DNA of 64,000 nucleotides, taken from Pseudovibrio zosterae. GTDB taxonomy: Bacteria; Pseudomonadota; Alphaproteobacteria; Rhizobiales; Stappiaceae. The stretch lies in the NCBI RefSeq assembly GCF_033843645.1, contig NZ_JAWXVZ010000009.1:137338-201337 (forward strand). The letters are read 5' to 3'. The stretch's first letter is position 1; each line of letters starts with the position of its first letter. Below the pieces are notes generated by a model, which ran no database searches, had not been told where the DNA came from, and saw only the letters and a program-made list of their open reading frames with translations. This document shows positions 7,470 to 15,903 of this stretch, one piece after another. A program made the translations under genes and the position numbers.

Positions 7470-10025
7470 TCACGCTCCAGTATCTGCCACGAGTGCCCGC
7501 ACATCCTTGGATGTTTCGGCCGTTACAGCGGACTGAGCCAAAGCTCGGCAATCCGCCATGTTCAGGGTGCGAATGAGCGCCTTGACATCAGCGATCACCG
7601 CAGGCGTGGCCGAAAGCTCGGTCACCCCCAATCCGATAAGGAACGGAACCGCTGCCACGTCTGATGCGGCCCCACCGCATACAGCAACTGTCCGTTCGTT
7701 CTTTGCGGCCCCAATGGCTACCTGCTCTATCAGGCGCAGCACACCGGGATGCAGAGCATCAATGCTCGGCGCAAGAGCTGGGTTGCCGCGATCCATGGCC
7801 AGCCCGTATTGCGTCAAATCGTTTGTGCCGATCGAGAAGAACGCCGCTTCTTCTGCCAGCTGAGCGGAAGTCAGCGCCGCTGCAGGCACTTCAATCATGG
7901 CGCCCACTTCAATCGGCTCGTCCCGTCCAAGCGCAACGCGCTCTTCTTCGATCATCGCCTTCACGGCCCGCAGTTCGGTAACCGATGTCACCATTGGAAC
8001 CATGATCTTGGCGATGCCGTATGGGCGAACCCGCAGAATTGCGCGCAATTGAGTGCGAAGCAGTTCCGGCTCTTTCAGTGTTGCGCGAACACCGCGCACA
8101 CCCAGTGCCGGGTTTTCTTCCTCAGGGATCGGGAAATAGGCCAGAGGCTTGTCCCCGCCCGCATCAAGAGTGCGGATGATCACCGGACGGCCCTGCATGG
8201 CATCCGCAATCGCCTGATACTCCTGGAACTGCTCATCCTCAGTCGGCGCAGACGCCCGGCCGAGATAAAGAAATTCTGAGCGCAGCAGACCGCAGCCTTC
8301 AGCGCCTTCCGCCATGGCAACCGTGGCATCATCCACTTTACCCAGATTGGCGAAAACCTCTATGCGGACACCGTCCGCCGTATAGCAAATCTCATGGGCG
8401 GTTTTGCGGTTCAACTCACGCTGTTTCACGCGCTTTGCCGCTGCATCCCGTGTCTTTTGCTGCGTCTCCTCGGAGGAGAACACACGCATCGCACCCGTTG
8501 GGCCATCAATAATGACAGGCGCACCTTCCGGCACCCGCACCACATGCGGCCCAGCCGCAACGATGGTTGGAATGCCCATGGATTCAGCAAGGATCACGGC
8601 GTGAGACGTCTTGCCACCGGCTGCCATGCAGATGCCTGCAAGGCGACCGCGAGGAACCGCCGTTAGTTCGGATGGCAACACCTCGTCGGCCACCAGAATG
8701 CCGCCCTCTGGGAAATCAGCAAGGGTTGCGCGAGGATCATGACCGGTCAAAATGCCCAGAACCTGAGCTTCAAGATCGCGCAGATCTGCCGCCCGTTCAG
8801 ACATCCGGCTGTCAGCAAGGCCTTCAAGCACCGCAACCATCTTGCCAACCACGTTGGTCCAGGCCCACTCAGCACTCTTGCCATTTGAGATCAAGTCGAG
8901 CGTGCCGCTTGCCAGCTCAGGCTCGCTCAGCAACGTACGATGCGCCTCAAAAATCTCGGAGGCATGACCTTCCCCCTTCGCCGCGGTTGCAAGACGGTCA
9001 TTCATCACCGCCATGGCTTGCTCAAAGCGCTGCTTTTCGCTGCCTGCATCCTCGGCATACTCGGAAAACTGATGAGCTGCATGGAACAAGCGAACTGCCG
9101 CACCAACGGCAACGCCCTGTACCGCCGTTGTGCCATCGGCCAGCACTTCTTCTTGGCCCGGCTCGAACGGAGGCAGATCATCGGCAAGCTGAATGGGTGT
9201 CGAAGACAGTGTTGCCTTCTTGGCGGCGGCAGCCGGAACAGCCTGCTCATCTTCAAAAACGGGATCTCCAAGACCCGCCGCGATGGCAGCTGTCAGCTTC
9301 TCAAGCGTTTCACCTGCGCCAGGTCCGCGCACGGTCACAGCCAGCGTGTCGCCATATGCGGTGCCAAGAGCCATCAGGGACACGACGCTCTTTGCGTCGG
9401 CGCTCTTGCCATTGAGCTCAATGGTTACCGACCCAAAGAACTCACGCGCTGCATTTGCAAGGGCTGCGGCTGGTCTGGCATGCAGGCCGCTTGCAATCAT
9501 CAGCCGCACATCTTTAGTGGCGACTTCATCTGCATCGGAGGAGACAGAAGAGGACGCTTCTACTGCTTCGCCCTCAACAGCCATGATGAAGTCGCCACTT
9601 TTGACCTCACAGTTCAAGACACGGTCTTCAATGGGATACCCATCACCATTAGCCACAACCATGATTACCTGAAGACTGCGAGCTGCTGTCGCTACCTTGT
9701 CCATATCAAAGGAGATCAGCTTGTCGCCCGCGCGAACAGCCTGACCGTCACTTACAAAAGTCTCAAACCCGTCGCCACCAAGCTCAACCGTATCAACGCC
9801 AATATGCATCAGAATTTCAGCGCCGTTGGCAGCGCGGATCGTGCAGGCATGCTTCGCACGGTGAATGGTTACAACTGTGCCATCGCAAGGAGCACAAAGG
9901 TCCATCTCGAACGGGTCTACCGCCAGACCATCACCAATCAGGCCTTGTGCAAACGCCTCATCCGGCACGTCTGTGAGAGGTGTCGTCCAGCCAGTGATCG
10001 GGGACTGCAAACGAACAGCGGTCAT
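7470..10025 (-). CDS. nagF: EIIA-HPr-EI fusion phosphotransferase of the GlcNAc PTS
   Basis: One 851-residue protein carrying the complete soluble phosphoryl chain from PEP to NagE. Domains in order: EIIA of the glucose type (about 1-150, phosphorylated His in LMHIGVDTVEL near residue 73), HPr (about 168-255, active His in GLHARPAA near 182), and enzyme I (about 290-851, active His in GGKTSHAV near 474 and the PEP-domain Cys in VCGGAASD near 783). This is the architecture of Pseudomonas NagF. Its start overlaps the murQ stop by 4 nt (ATGA), implying translational coupling. Because it has its own EI and HPr, the uptake system does not need the nitrogen-PTS proteins usual in this class. Confidence 0.95.
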   Translation of the reverse strand: MTAVRLQSPITGWTTPLTDVPDEAFAQGLIGDGLAVDPFEMDLCAPCDGTVVTIHRAKHACTIRAANGAEILMHIGVDTVELGGDGFETFVSDGQAVRAGDKLISFDMDKVATAARSLQVIMVVANGDGYPIEDRVLNCEVKSGDFIMAVEGEAVEASSSVSSDADEVATKDVRLMIASGLHARPAAALANAAREFFGSVTIELNGKSADAKSVVSLMALGTAYGDTLAVTVRGPGAGETLEKLTAAIAAGLGDPVFEDEQAVPAAAAKKATLSSTPIQLADDLPPFEPGQEEVLADGTTAVQGVAVGAAVRLFHAAHQFSEYAEDAGSEKQRFEQAMAVMNDRLATAAKGEGHASEIFEAHRTLLSEPELASGTLDLISNGKSAEWAWTNVVGKMVAVLEGLADSRMSERAADLRDLEAQVLGILTGHDPRATLADFPEGGILVADEVLPSELTAVPRGRLAGICMAAGGKTSHAVILAESMGIPTIVAAGPHVVRVPEGAPVIIDGPTGAMRVFSSEETQQKTRDAAAKRVKQRELNRKTAHEICYTADGVRIEVFANLGKVDDATVAMAEGAEGCGLLRSEFLYLGRASAPTEDEQFQEYQAIADAMQGRPVIIRTLDAGGDKPLAYFPIPEEENPALGVRGVRATLKEPELLRTQLRAILRVRPYGIAKIMVPMVTSVTELRAVKAMIEEERVALGRDEPIEVGAMIEVPAAALTSAQLAEEAAFFSIGTNDLTQYGLAMDRGNPALAPSIDALHPGVLRLIEQVAIGAAKNERTVAVCGGAASDVAAVPFLIGLGVTELSATPAVIADVKALIRTLNMADCRALAQSAVTAETSKDVRALVADTGA

Positions 10026-10918
10026 TGGTTTTTATCCTCAGCTTCAAGTGACCGACGCAGAACGCCTCCGGCGGCTTGCAACCGCGCTTCAATGGCGTCC
10101 TCAGCAACTCCGGCAAGACCAAGCACGGCGCGTTTCACAGAGCCAAAGCGCACAATCGCGTCGGCGGCCTCCTCCTCGCTTGTGTTGGCAATCTGCGCCA
10201 CCATGGCCGCACAGCGTTTGCGAAGTTTTGCGTTGGACGGGCGCACGTTCACCATCAGGTTGTCGTGAATTCCGCCCAGTCGGGTCATCAGCGTTGTAGA
10301 AAAGAGATTGAACAGAACCTTCTGCGAGGTTCCCGCACCGAGGCGCGTAGAGCCAGCCACCACTTCTGCACCGGTGAGCGCAACAATCATGTGGTGAGCA
10401 ACAGCTTCAAGTGGAGATCCGGTGTTGTTTGCAAAACCGATGGTCAGGGCACCGCGTTCCCCTGCACGCTTGAGCGCCTGCACGGTAAATGCGCTGCGAC
10501 CGCTGGCAGAAACACCCACCACCACATCGTCTGCTGTTACATCCAGATCATCAATGCGGGCGGCACCCACATCGCCTTCATCTTCAACAGAGTCCGCCAT
10601 GCCGTTCGACAGATCCAGCCCACTGGGGAGGATCACCACCGCACGTTCGTCGGACCAATCGAAGGTGGAACCGAGTTCCAAACTGTCTAGCAGGGAAATG
10701 ACGCCGGAAGAGCCCGCGCCTACATAAATCAATCGACCTGAAGAAGAGCCAAGCCGAACCGCAGCTTCATCCACCGCCGGAGCCATCTTCTCCAGCGCTG
10801 GCAGAACCGCTGAGATCGCGCGCATCTGGCCATCCCACAACGCAGAAAGAATCTCCGTGGTGTTCCAGGTGTCTAAGCCGCGAAACCTTTCTGCTGCTTT
10901 TTCTGTGCTGTCCGACAT
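10022..10918 (-). CDS. murQ: N-acetylmuramic acid 6-phosphate etherase
   Basis: Cleaves the lactyl ether of MurNAc-6-phosphate to GlcNAc-6-phosphate and D-lactate, so cell-wall sugar enters the NagA pathway. The SIS-domain core (GRLIYVGAGSSGVISLLDS near residue 60, VVGVSASGRSAFTV near 130) and the conserved glutamate in the LELGSTF segment match MurQ; the GSTRLGAGTSQKVLFNLFST region near residue 190 is highly characteristic. Start moved to 10918, where GGGAGG lies 5 nt upstream; the open frame extends nine codons further without a ribosome binding site. First gene of the minus-strand operon and divergent from nagR. No MurNAc-specific PTS or anhydro-MurNAc kinase is next to it, so the source of MurNAc-6-P (NagE, or recycling genes elsewhere) is open. 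Confidence 0.93.
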   Translation of the reverse strand: MSDSTEKAAERFRGLDTWNTTEILSALWDGQMRAISAVLPALEKMAPAVDEAAVRLGSSSGRLIYVGAGSSGVISLLDSLELGSTFDWSDERAVVILPSGLDLSNGMADSVEDEGDVGAARIDDLDVTADDVVVGVSASGRSAFTVQALKRAGERGALTIGFANNTGSPLEAVAHHMIVALTGAEVVAGSTRLGAGTSQKVLFNLFSTTLMTRLGGIHDNLMVNVRPSNAKLRKRCAAMVAQIANTSEEEAADAIVRFGSVKRAVLGLAGVAEDAIEARLQAAGGVLRRSLEAEDKNQ

Positions 10919-10998
10919 GTGTCCTCCCAGCGCACGAAACTCCAATTGGAGCTATATTGGACTGCATATGAACATACCGATGACACAATCCGGACGCA

Positions 10999-11183
10999 AC
11001 CAATTTTTAATACCAATTTAATACCAGAGAACCGATTATGGATATCACCATGCATACCAATTTTTGCAACTAGTTGTTTTTGCTATTTATATATTACACC
11101 AATTCGCAGTAATCCTTACCTCAAAATTAACATGTTGAGAGACCAATCAAAAACATCCCTTGCAAATTGGTACGGTATTGGTA
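10999..11183. promoter_or_regulatory. Divergent nag promoter region with repeated ACCAAT/ATTGGT half-sites
   Basis: Between murQ and nagR the hexamer ACCAAT occurs at 10999, 11012, 11056, 11098 and 11142, and its complement ATTGGT at 11166 and 11177. A near copy (ACCAGA) is at 11023, and CCAATTGG sits at 10942 just before murQ. Distances of 44, 42 and 44 bp separate four of the copies, and 11 bp separates the two ATTGGT copies, close to whole helical turns. These are candidate operators for the adjacent GntR/HutC-type NagR, which would then control both operons. Exact promoter elements could not be assigned. Confidence 0.55.
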
Positions 11184-11219
11184 TGCTTTAGTCGTTCTCA
11201 TGGAACTTGGGAGTTCACC

Positions 11220-11981
11220 ATGTCTATTAATGCGCCAGAGGCTTCAGGCATCGAGCCAATCGAGCTGTCGCCAAGTCTGCCTTTGCCGTTGTACCTGCAG
11301 CTTGCAAAGCATCTGCGGAATCAGATCACCAGCGGAAAGCTGGCTGAGTACAACGCGCTTCCGGGCGAACGTGAATTGGCCGAGACCTTTGGTGTTTCCC
11401 GCGTCACAGTGCGCAAGGCTTTGTCTTCGCTGACAGCCGAGGGATTGCTGAACAAGCGCCAGGGCTCCGGCTGGTTCATCAATAACAGCCCGCATGTGGA
11501 GCAGCGCCTGTCAGCCCTGACCAGTTTCACCGAAGACATGTCCTCTCGGGGACTGCAGTCTGGAACGGTTTGGCTTGGCCGGTCGATTTCCCATGCAACC
11601 CCGGAAGAAGCTCTTGCCCTCAACTTGCGACCGAGAGAAGAGGTTGTACGCCTCAACCGCCTGCGTTTGGCAGACACCACTCCACTGGCCATAGAGCTCA
11701 GCGTGGTGCCAACAAAGTTTCTCCCGGATCCTTTTGCCTTTGACGGATCACTGTACCAGCACCTGCGGAATTTGGGTCACGCACCCCATCGCGCCCTTCA
11801 ACGCCTGAGCGCCGTTCGGCTGATACCGGACCTTGCTCGCCAACTGGAACTGCCAGAAGGCGCGCCAGCACTTTACATCGAGCGCCGTACTTTCCTTGAA
11901 AACGGCACACCGCTCGAGTTCGTCGCCTCTCATTACAGAGGCGATGCCTATGACTTCGTTGTTGAATTAACACTGACGTAG
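11220..11981 (+). CDS. nagR: GntR/HutC-family transcriptional regulator of amino-sugar catabolism
   Basis: A 253-residue regulator with an N-terminal winged helix-turn-helix (about residues 20-90; LPGERELAETFGVSRVTVRKALSSLTAEG and the wing GSGWFI) and a C-terminal UTRA effector domain (about 105-245) of the kind that binds phosphorylated sugars. Start at 11220 has GGGAG upstream; an ATG 20 codons earlier lies within the operator-like repeats and lacks a ribosome binding site. It is the first gene of the plus-strand operon nagR-nagB-nagA and faces murQ, so by analogy with NagR/DasR it is likely to repress both operons and be released by GlcNAc-6-P or GlcN-6-P. The effector is inferred. Confidence 0.88.
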   Translation: MSINAPEASGIEPIELSPSLPLPLYLQLAKHLRNQITSGKLAEYNALPGERELAETFGVSRVTVRKALSSLTAEGLLNKRQGSGWFINNSPHVEQRLSALTSFTEDMSSRGLQSGTVWLGRSISHATPEEALALNLRPREEVVRLNRLRLADTTPLAIELSVVPTKFLPDPFAFDGSLYQHLRNLGHAPHRALQRLSAVRLIPDLARQLELPEGAPALYIERRTFLENGTPLEFVASHYRGDAYDFVVELTLT

Positions 11982-12004
11982 CACCAGTCAGGAAAGGCTT
12001 TGTT

Positions 12005-13042
12005 ATGACCTTGACCCAAGCAGAACGGACCGCACTGGGCCGGGAGGCGTTGGAGACGCCTGCACGCGTCCGCGTTCAGTTCGAAAAGAACGCTGAAGTT
12101 CTGAATGACCTTGCCGCGCGCCTGCGCACCAAGCCACCGCGTTTCGTTGTCACCTGTGCCCGAGGCAGCTCTGACCACGCCTCCATGTATGGCAAGACGC
12201 TGATTGAGAACTTTGCAGGCCGCGCCGTTGCCTCCGTTGGCATGAGCATCGCATCCGTTTACGACCGGAAGCTGGACCTGACCGATTCCCTTTTCATCGC
12301 AGTCTCTCAATCAGGTCGCAGCCCAGACCTCCTGCGCCTCACTGAAATGGCGAAGGATCAGGGCGCGACCATTGTTGGTCTCGTCAACGATGAAACCGCG
12401 CCGTTGAACGAGCTGGCAGATGTCGCCTTGCCGCTGTGCGCGGGTCCAGAAAAAAGCGTTGCCGCAACAAAGTCTTACCTTCTGTCGTGCTCTGCCTTCT
12501 TGAACCTTGTTGCCAAGTGGACAGACGACAAAGACCTCAACGAAGCCGTCGCCCAGCTGCCGGACGCATTTGAAGCCGCAACCAAGCTGGATTGGTGGCC
12601 GTACCTGCAGCAATTGCAGGACACCCGCAACATGTTCGTGCTCGGCCGCGGCCTCAGCTTCGGCGCGGCACTTGAAACAGCGCTGAAACTGAAGGAAACT
12701 TCTCGCATTCATGCGGAGGCATTCAGCGCAGCAGAAGTCATTCACGGCCCGCTGGGTCTGGCAGGCACCGGTCTGCCGGTTCTCGCATTGGGTCAGGAAG
12801 ACGAAGCGGCCCAGACCATTCGCGATACCATTGCTCGGATCACCGAGCTGGAAGGCACAGTGCTTTCCGCGATCGATGCTCCGAACACAACACGGCTGCC
12901 AACGGTTCCGGGTATTCAGCCTGTCATCCAGCCGCTCACTCAGCTGCTCAGCTTTTATGTAGCGGTGCAGCATCTTGCAGTGAGCCGCGGCATCGACCCT
13001 GACAACCCACCGAACCTGCGCAAAGTCACGGAGACACGCTGA
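12005..13042 (+). CDS. nagB: SIS-domain glucosamine-6-phosphate deaminase (NagB-II type)
   Basis: A 345-residue double SIS-domain protein related to the isomerase half of GlmS but without its glutaminase domain (CARGSSDHASMYGK near residue 50, VSQSGRSPDLL near 100, VLGRGLSFGAALETALKLKE near 215). In the nag clusters of Shewanella and Pseudomonas this type of protein takes the place of classical NagB, converting GlcN-6-P to fructose-6-P and ammonia. Here it lies between nagR and nagA and no classical nagB is in the window, which supports that role. ATG 12005 has AGGAAAGG upstream, and the stop overlaps the nagA start by 1 nt (TGATG). An AgaS-like sugar isomerase is the alternative. Confidence 0.85.
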   Translation: MTLTQAERTALGREALETPARVRVQFEKNAEVLNDLAARLRTKPPRFVVTCARGSSDHASMYGKTLIENFAGRAVASVGMSIASVYDRKLDLTDSLFIAVSQSGRSPDLLRLTEMAKDQGATIVGLVNDETAPLNELADVALPLCAGPEKSVAATKSYLLSCSAFLNLVAKWTDDKDLNEAVAQLPDAFEAATKLDWWPYLQQLQDTRNMFVLGRGLSFGAALETALKLKETSRIHAEAFSAAEVIHGPLGLAGTGLPVLALGQEDEAAQTIRDTIARITELEGTVLSAIDAPNTTRLPTVPGIQPVIQPLTQLLSFYVAVQHLAVSRGIDPDNPPNLRKVTETR

Positions 13043-14211
13043 TGAGACGCTTCCTTACAGGAGCCCGCGTTTTCAATGGCGACCGCTTCTTGAACGACAC
13101 GGGTATTTTACTGGCAGATGGCAAGGTCGAAGCCTTGCTGCCAGCCACCGCCACACCAGAAGGAGCGGAGATTGTCCGCTTCTCACCGGACGCCATCATC
13201 GTGCCGGGCTTTCTCGATCTTCAGGTTAATGGCGCGGGCGGCGTTCTCTTTAACGAAACGCCAACCGCAGACGCCGCGCGGCGCATCGCCGAAGCCGTGC
13301 GCCCCCATGGTGTCACAGGCGTTCTGCCAACCCTGATCACCGACAGCAAGGAAGCGCTGGAAGCCGCATGCTCTGCAACGGGTGAAGCGATTGCGGCAGA
13401 AAACAGCGGTGTTCTGGGCGTCCATATTGAAGGCCCGTTCATCAGCGTGGAGCGCAAGGGCGTTCACAATCCTGATTACATCCGCCAGCCAGATCAGGAC
13501 GATCTCGATCTGATCAGCAATCTGGCCAAGGATCTGAACGAGAATGACGCACGCATCCTTCTGACCATTGCGCCAGAGAATGTGGCAGACGAGGCATTGG
13601 CGCAACTGGCGTCAAACGGCGTCGTGCTTTCTGCGGGCCACACTGCCGCCAGCTATGAACGTACGGTAGAGGCAACCCGCAACGGCGTGACAGGCTTTAC
13701 CCATTTGGGCAATGCCATGCCGCCGATCCAGAACCGCGCACCGGGCCCCGTTGCAGCGGCGCTGTCCACCCGCGACACCTATTGCGGCCTCATCGCCGAT
13801 GGCATCCACGTTCATGCCGGACTAATGAAGGTGATGCTTGCAGCCAAACCACAAGGCCGCATCTTCCTTGTGACGGACGCCATGCCGCCCGTTGGCACCG
13901 ACGCAGAGACCTTCATTCTTTACGGACAGACGATCTACCGCCGCGACGGACGCCTCACAACGGCCGATGGCACCCTTGCCGGGGCGGACATCGATATGGC
14001 GAGCGCCCTGCGCAATTGCGTCACCATGCTGGATGTGCCGCTGGACGAAGCCTTGCGCATGGCCTCGCTTTATCCAGCAAGCTTTATTGGTCTCGAAAAG
14101 AAGTATGGCCGCATCGCACCTGGTTACGCGGCAGACTTTGCCATCATCAACGACGATGTCGAGCCACTAGAGACCTACGTGGCAGGCAATTCCGTTTGGT
14201 CCAAGGACTAA
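13042..14211 (+). CDS. nagA: N-acetylglucosamine-6-phosphate deacetylase
   Basis: Removes acetate from GlcNAc-6-P to give GlcN-6-P, the central step after both NagE and MurQ. It is a 389-residue amidohydrolase-superfamily enzyme with family motifs PGFLDLQVNGAGG (about residue 55), the metal-ligand glutamate in HIEGPFIS (about 130), the histidines in SAGHTAAS and THLGNAM (about 195 and 215), and the catalytic aspartate in VTDAMPP (about 278). Translation is probably coupled to the preceding gene through the TGATG overlap. It ends the plus-strand nag operon. Confidence 0.95.
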   Translation: MRRFLTGARVFNGDRFLNDTGILLADGKVEALLPATATPEGAEIVRFSPDAIIVPGFLDLQVNGAGGVLFNETPTADAARRIAEAVRPHGVTGVLPTLITDSKEALEAACSATGEAIAAENSGVLGVHIEGPFISVERKGVHNPDYIRQPDQDDLDLISNLAKDLNENDARILLTIAPENVADEALAQLASNGVVLSAGHTAASYERTVEATRNGVTGFTHLGNAMPPIQNRAPGPVAAALSTRDTYCGLIADGIHVHAGLMKVMLAAKPQGRIFLVTDAMPPVGTDAETFILYGQTIYRRDGRLTTADGTLAGADIDMASALRNCVTMLDVPLDEALRMASLYPASFIGLEKKYGRIAPGYAADFAIINDDVEPLETYVAGNSVWSKD

Positions 14212-14316
14212 AAAAAGTATTTCAAGCTCCCACCCCGGAACGTCCCCCAGAGCGCTCCGGGTTGCCCGAAAGGGCACAAGAACACATACCTCCCTTGCGA
14301 CTCAGTTCGCACCTTC

Positions 14317-14350
14317 ACCGGCAGTTCGCATCAAGCGGCTGCCGGTTTTT
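14317..14350 (+). terminator. Candidate terminator of the nagR-nagB-nagA operon
   Basis: Stem accggcag (14317-14324) pairs with ctgccggt (14339-14346), followed by TTTTT. It lies about 105 bp after nagA. The rest of the 14212-14609 gap shows another weak hairpin (cccgga/tccggg, near 14235-14262) and a CA-rich patch near 14400, but no gene. Confidence 0.6.
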
Positions 14351-14609
14351 CTTTCAAACAAACCGCCCGCAAACCGGAACCGTGACTGGCCTCTGCCTTC
14401 ACGCACACATGCACATGCACCTACATATAAACATTAGCTAGCGCTACGCCCGCACCTGTGGTGCCGCTAGCAATCCAACCGCAAGACAGCACAGCACGTG
14501 TCGAAACGTGGTGCCACAGGAGCCCATTACAGCGCTCATCTGCACCGCGCCTTTCACCCTGCCTACTCTCCCCTCAGAGCCTACCTGGTCTCCCCTGCTT
14601 GACGTTGCG

Positions 14610-15443
14610 CTAGAAAGTGAAGCGCAGTCCCGCCAAAGGCCCATGACTTGTCAAATCCACGGCGTCGTTGCCGCTGGACCAATCCTGATAGAGCGCTCGG
14701 TAACCGCCAAACACCTCCAGATCGAACCGGTCAAGCTGCCACTGCTTTCCGAGCACCGCCAGGCCTTGCGCACTGATGTCAGCGCCGCCCGTGCCGATAT
14801 CTGCGTAAAGGCGATAGTTCCAGCCATCCACATGCGCACCGGACAGACGCGCACCCACAATGCCATCCACCCAGGTCAGTGTTTCGTCGAAATCCCGCTC
14901 AAGTGGGCCGATGGAAACATTCAGAGCCGCACGGTAGTAGGTGTAGCGCAGCCCCAAATGCCCTTCAAAAACAGTGTGCCAATTGGCACTGGTCCTCTCA
15001 AAGAAGTCGTAATTCAGATTTGCGTGAGAAAGCACATAGTCATAGTCCAATCCAGCCGCCAACGACACAGGCCCGGAGCGCAGGTTGAAATCATCGCGGG
15101 CAAACTCGAGCCCCAAAATGGTCGTGTCCAGCATCACGCCCCACGGCCCATGGCTCCACTCCCCAGCCAACACGAAGGGTGGAAAGCTCAGTTCCCCATC
15201 GGAAATAAGCTCAAGCACATTAATACCGTTGAACTCCACGCGCTGATTGTTGACCGTCATTGACCCATTGAAAAACGGTGCCCAAAAGTACGGAACCACA
15301 GCAAATCTCTTCTTTTCAGGAAACGTGTCGAGTTCGTACCCATCGCCCAGATCCGCAGCCTGAACAGGACCAGCGAGGCACATCAGCACGAGCGCCACAG
15401 CGACGCCCTTCAACACCTGAAGCACCTGACCACACCGAACCAT
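14610..15443 (-). CDS. Predicted outer-membrane beta-barrel protein
   Basis: A 277-residue exported protein. Residues 1-29 form a signal peptide (hydrophobic VLKGVAVALVLMCLAGPVQA, probable cut after AQA or AADL). The mature part alternates aromatic and polar residues in strand-like segments and ends in GLRFTF, the C-terminal phenylalanine expected for barrel assembly by BAM. No specific family was recognised, so it may be a small porin-like or OmpW/OmpA-barrel-like protein. It has a ribosome-binding GGGGGA upstream of ATG 15443. It sits between the nag operon and tRNA-Thr on the opposite strand from nag, so a link to amino-sugar uptake is only possible. Confidence 0.75.
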   Translation of the reverse strand: MVRCGQVLQVLKGVAVALVLMCLAGPVQAADLGDGYELDTFPEKKRFAVVPYFWAPFFNGSMTVNNQRVEFNGINVLELISDGELSFPPFVLAGEWSHGPWGVMLDTTILGLEFARDDFNLRSGPVSLAAGLDYDYVLSHANLNYDFFERTSANWHTVFEGHLGLRYTYYRAALNVSIGPLERDFDETLTWVDGIVGARLSGAHVDGWNYRLYADIGTGGADISAQGLAVLGKQWQLDRFDLEVFGGYRALYQDWSSGNDAVDLTSHGPLAGLRFTF

Positions 15444-15669
15444 TGACTGGAATCCCCCGAAGATTCACAACATGATTACGGAACCGGCCTTCCCCCTCAA
15501 ACCCCGAGAACACATCCCTGAAAACAACCTCAGCGAAAAGCGCAGCCCCCTCACCCTAGGGAAAGACCCCAAGAGAACCGCGCTGCAATTGCGGCACAAG
15601 AGGATGTCGGGGAATGCGTCACTTCCTGCAGGGCAACTTTGCGAAGCTTATGCAAGTTTTTGAAGTGAC

Positions 15670-15745
15670 TGGTGCCGCTGATAGGACTCGAACCTACGAC
15701 CCCATCATTACGAATGACGTGCTCTACCAACTGAGCTACAGCGGC
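15670..15745 (-). tRNA. tRNA-Thr (anticodon CGT)
   Basis: The minus strand folds into a full cloverleaf: acceptor gccgctg/cagcggc, D-arm gctcagttggtagagc, anticodon stem cgtca/tgatg around loop ttcgtaa (anticodon CGT), T-arm with ggttcgagtcc, discriminator A and an encoded CCA at 15670-15672. It decodes ACG threonine codons. Confidence 0.97.
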
Positions 15746-15864
15746 TTTCCATGTCCGGATCAAATCAACGGACGCGGGTAAGTTCGAGCTTGATACCCAA
15801 GCCCCCTTAAAGATGCAAGAGGGGATTTTCGCTAAACCCTGCAGTCATCCACCAGCAATAAACA

Positions 15865-15899
15865 ACGCCGCGCGAGGAGACCTCAACGCGGCGTCTTTT
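15865..15899. terminator. Terminator downstream of hemY
   Basis: Stem acgccgcg (15865-15872) pairs with cgcggcgt (15887-15894). It directly follows the hemY stop codon on the minus strand, where the trailing sequence is TTGTTTATT; on the plus strand the trailing run is CTTTTT. Confidence 0.65.
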
Positions 15900-15903
15900 T
15901 CTG

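Noticed and set aside
15551..15763. 70-residue minus-strand frame reading AVAQLVEHVIRNDGVVGSSPISG
   Set aside because: This is the well-known false translation of a tRNA gene; it lies across tRNA-Thr(CGT).
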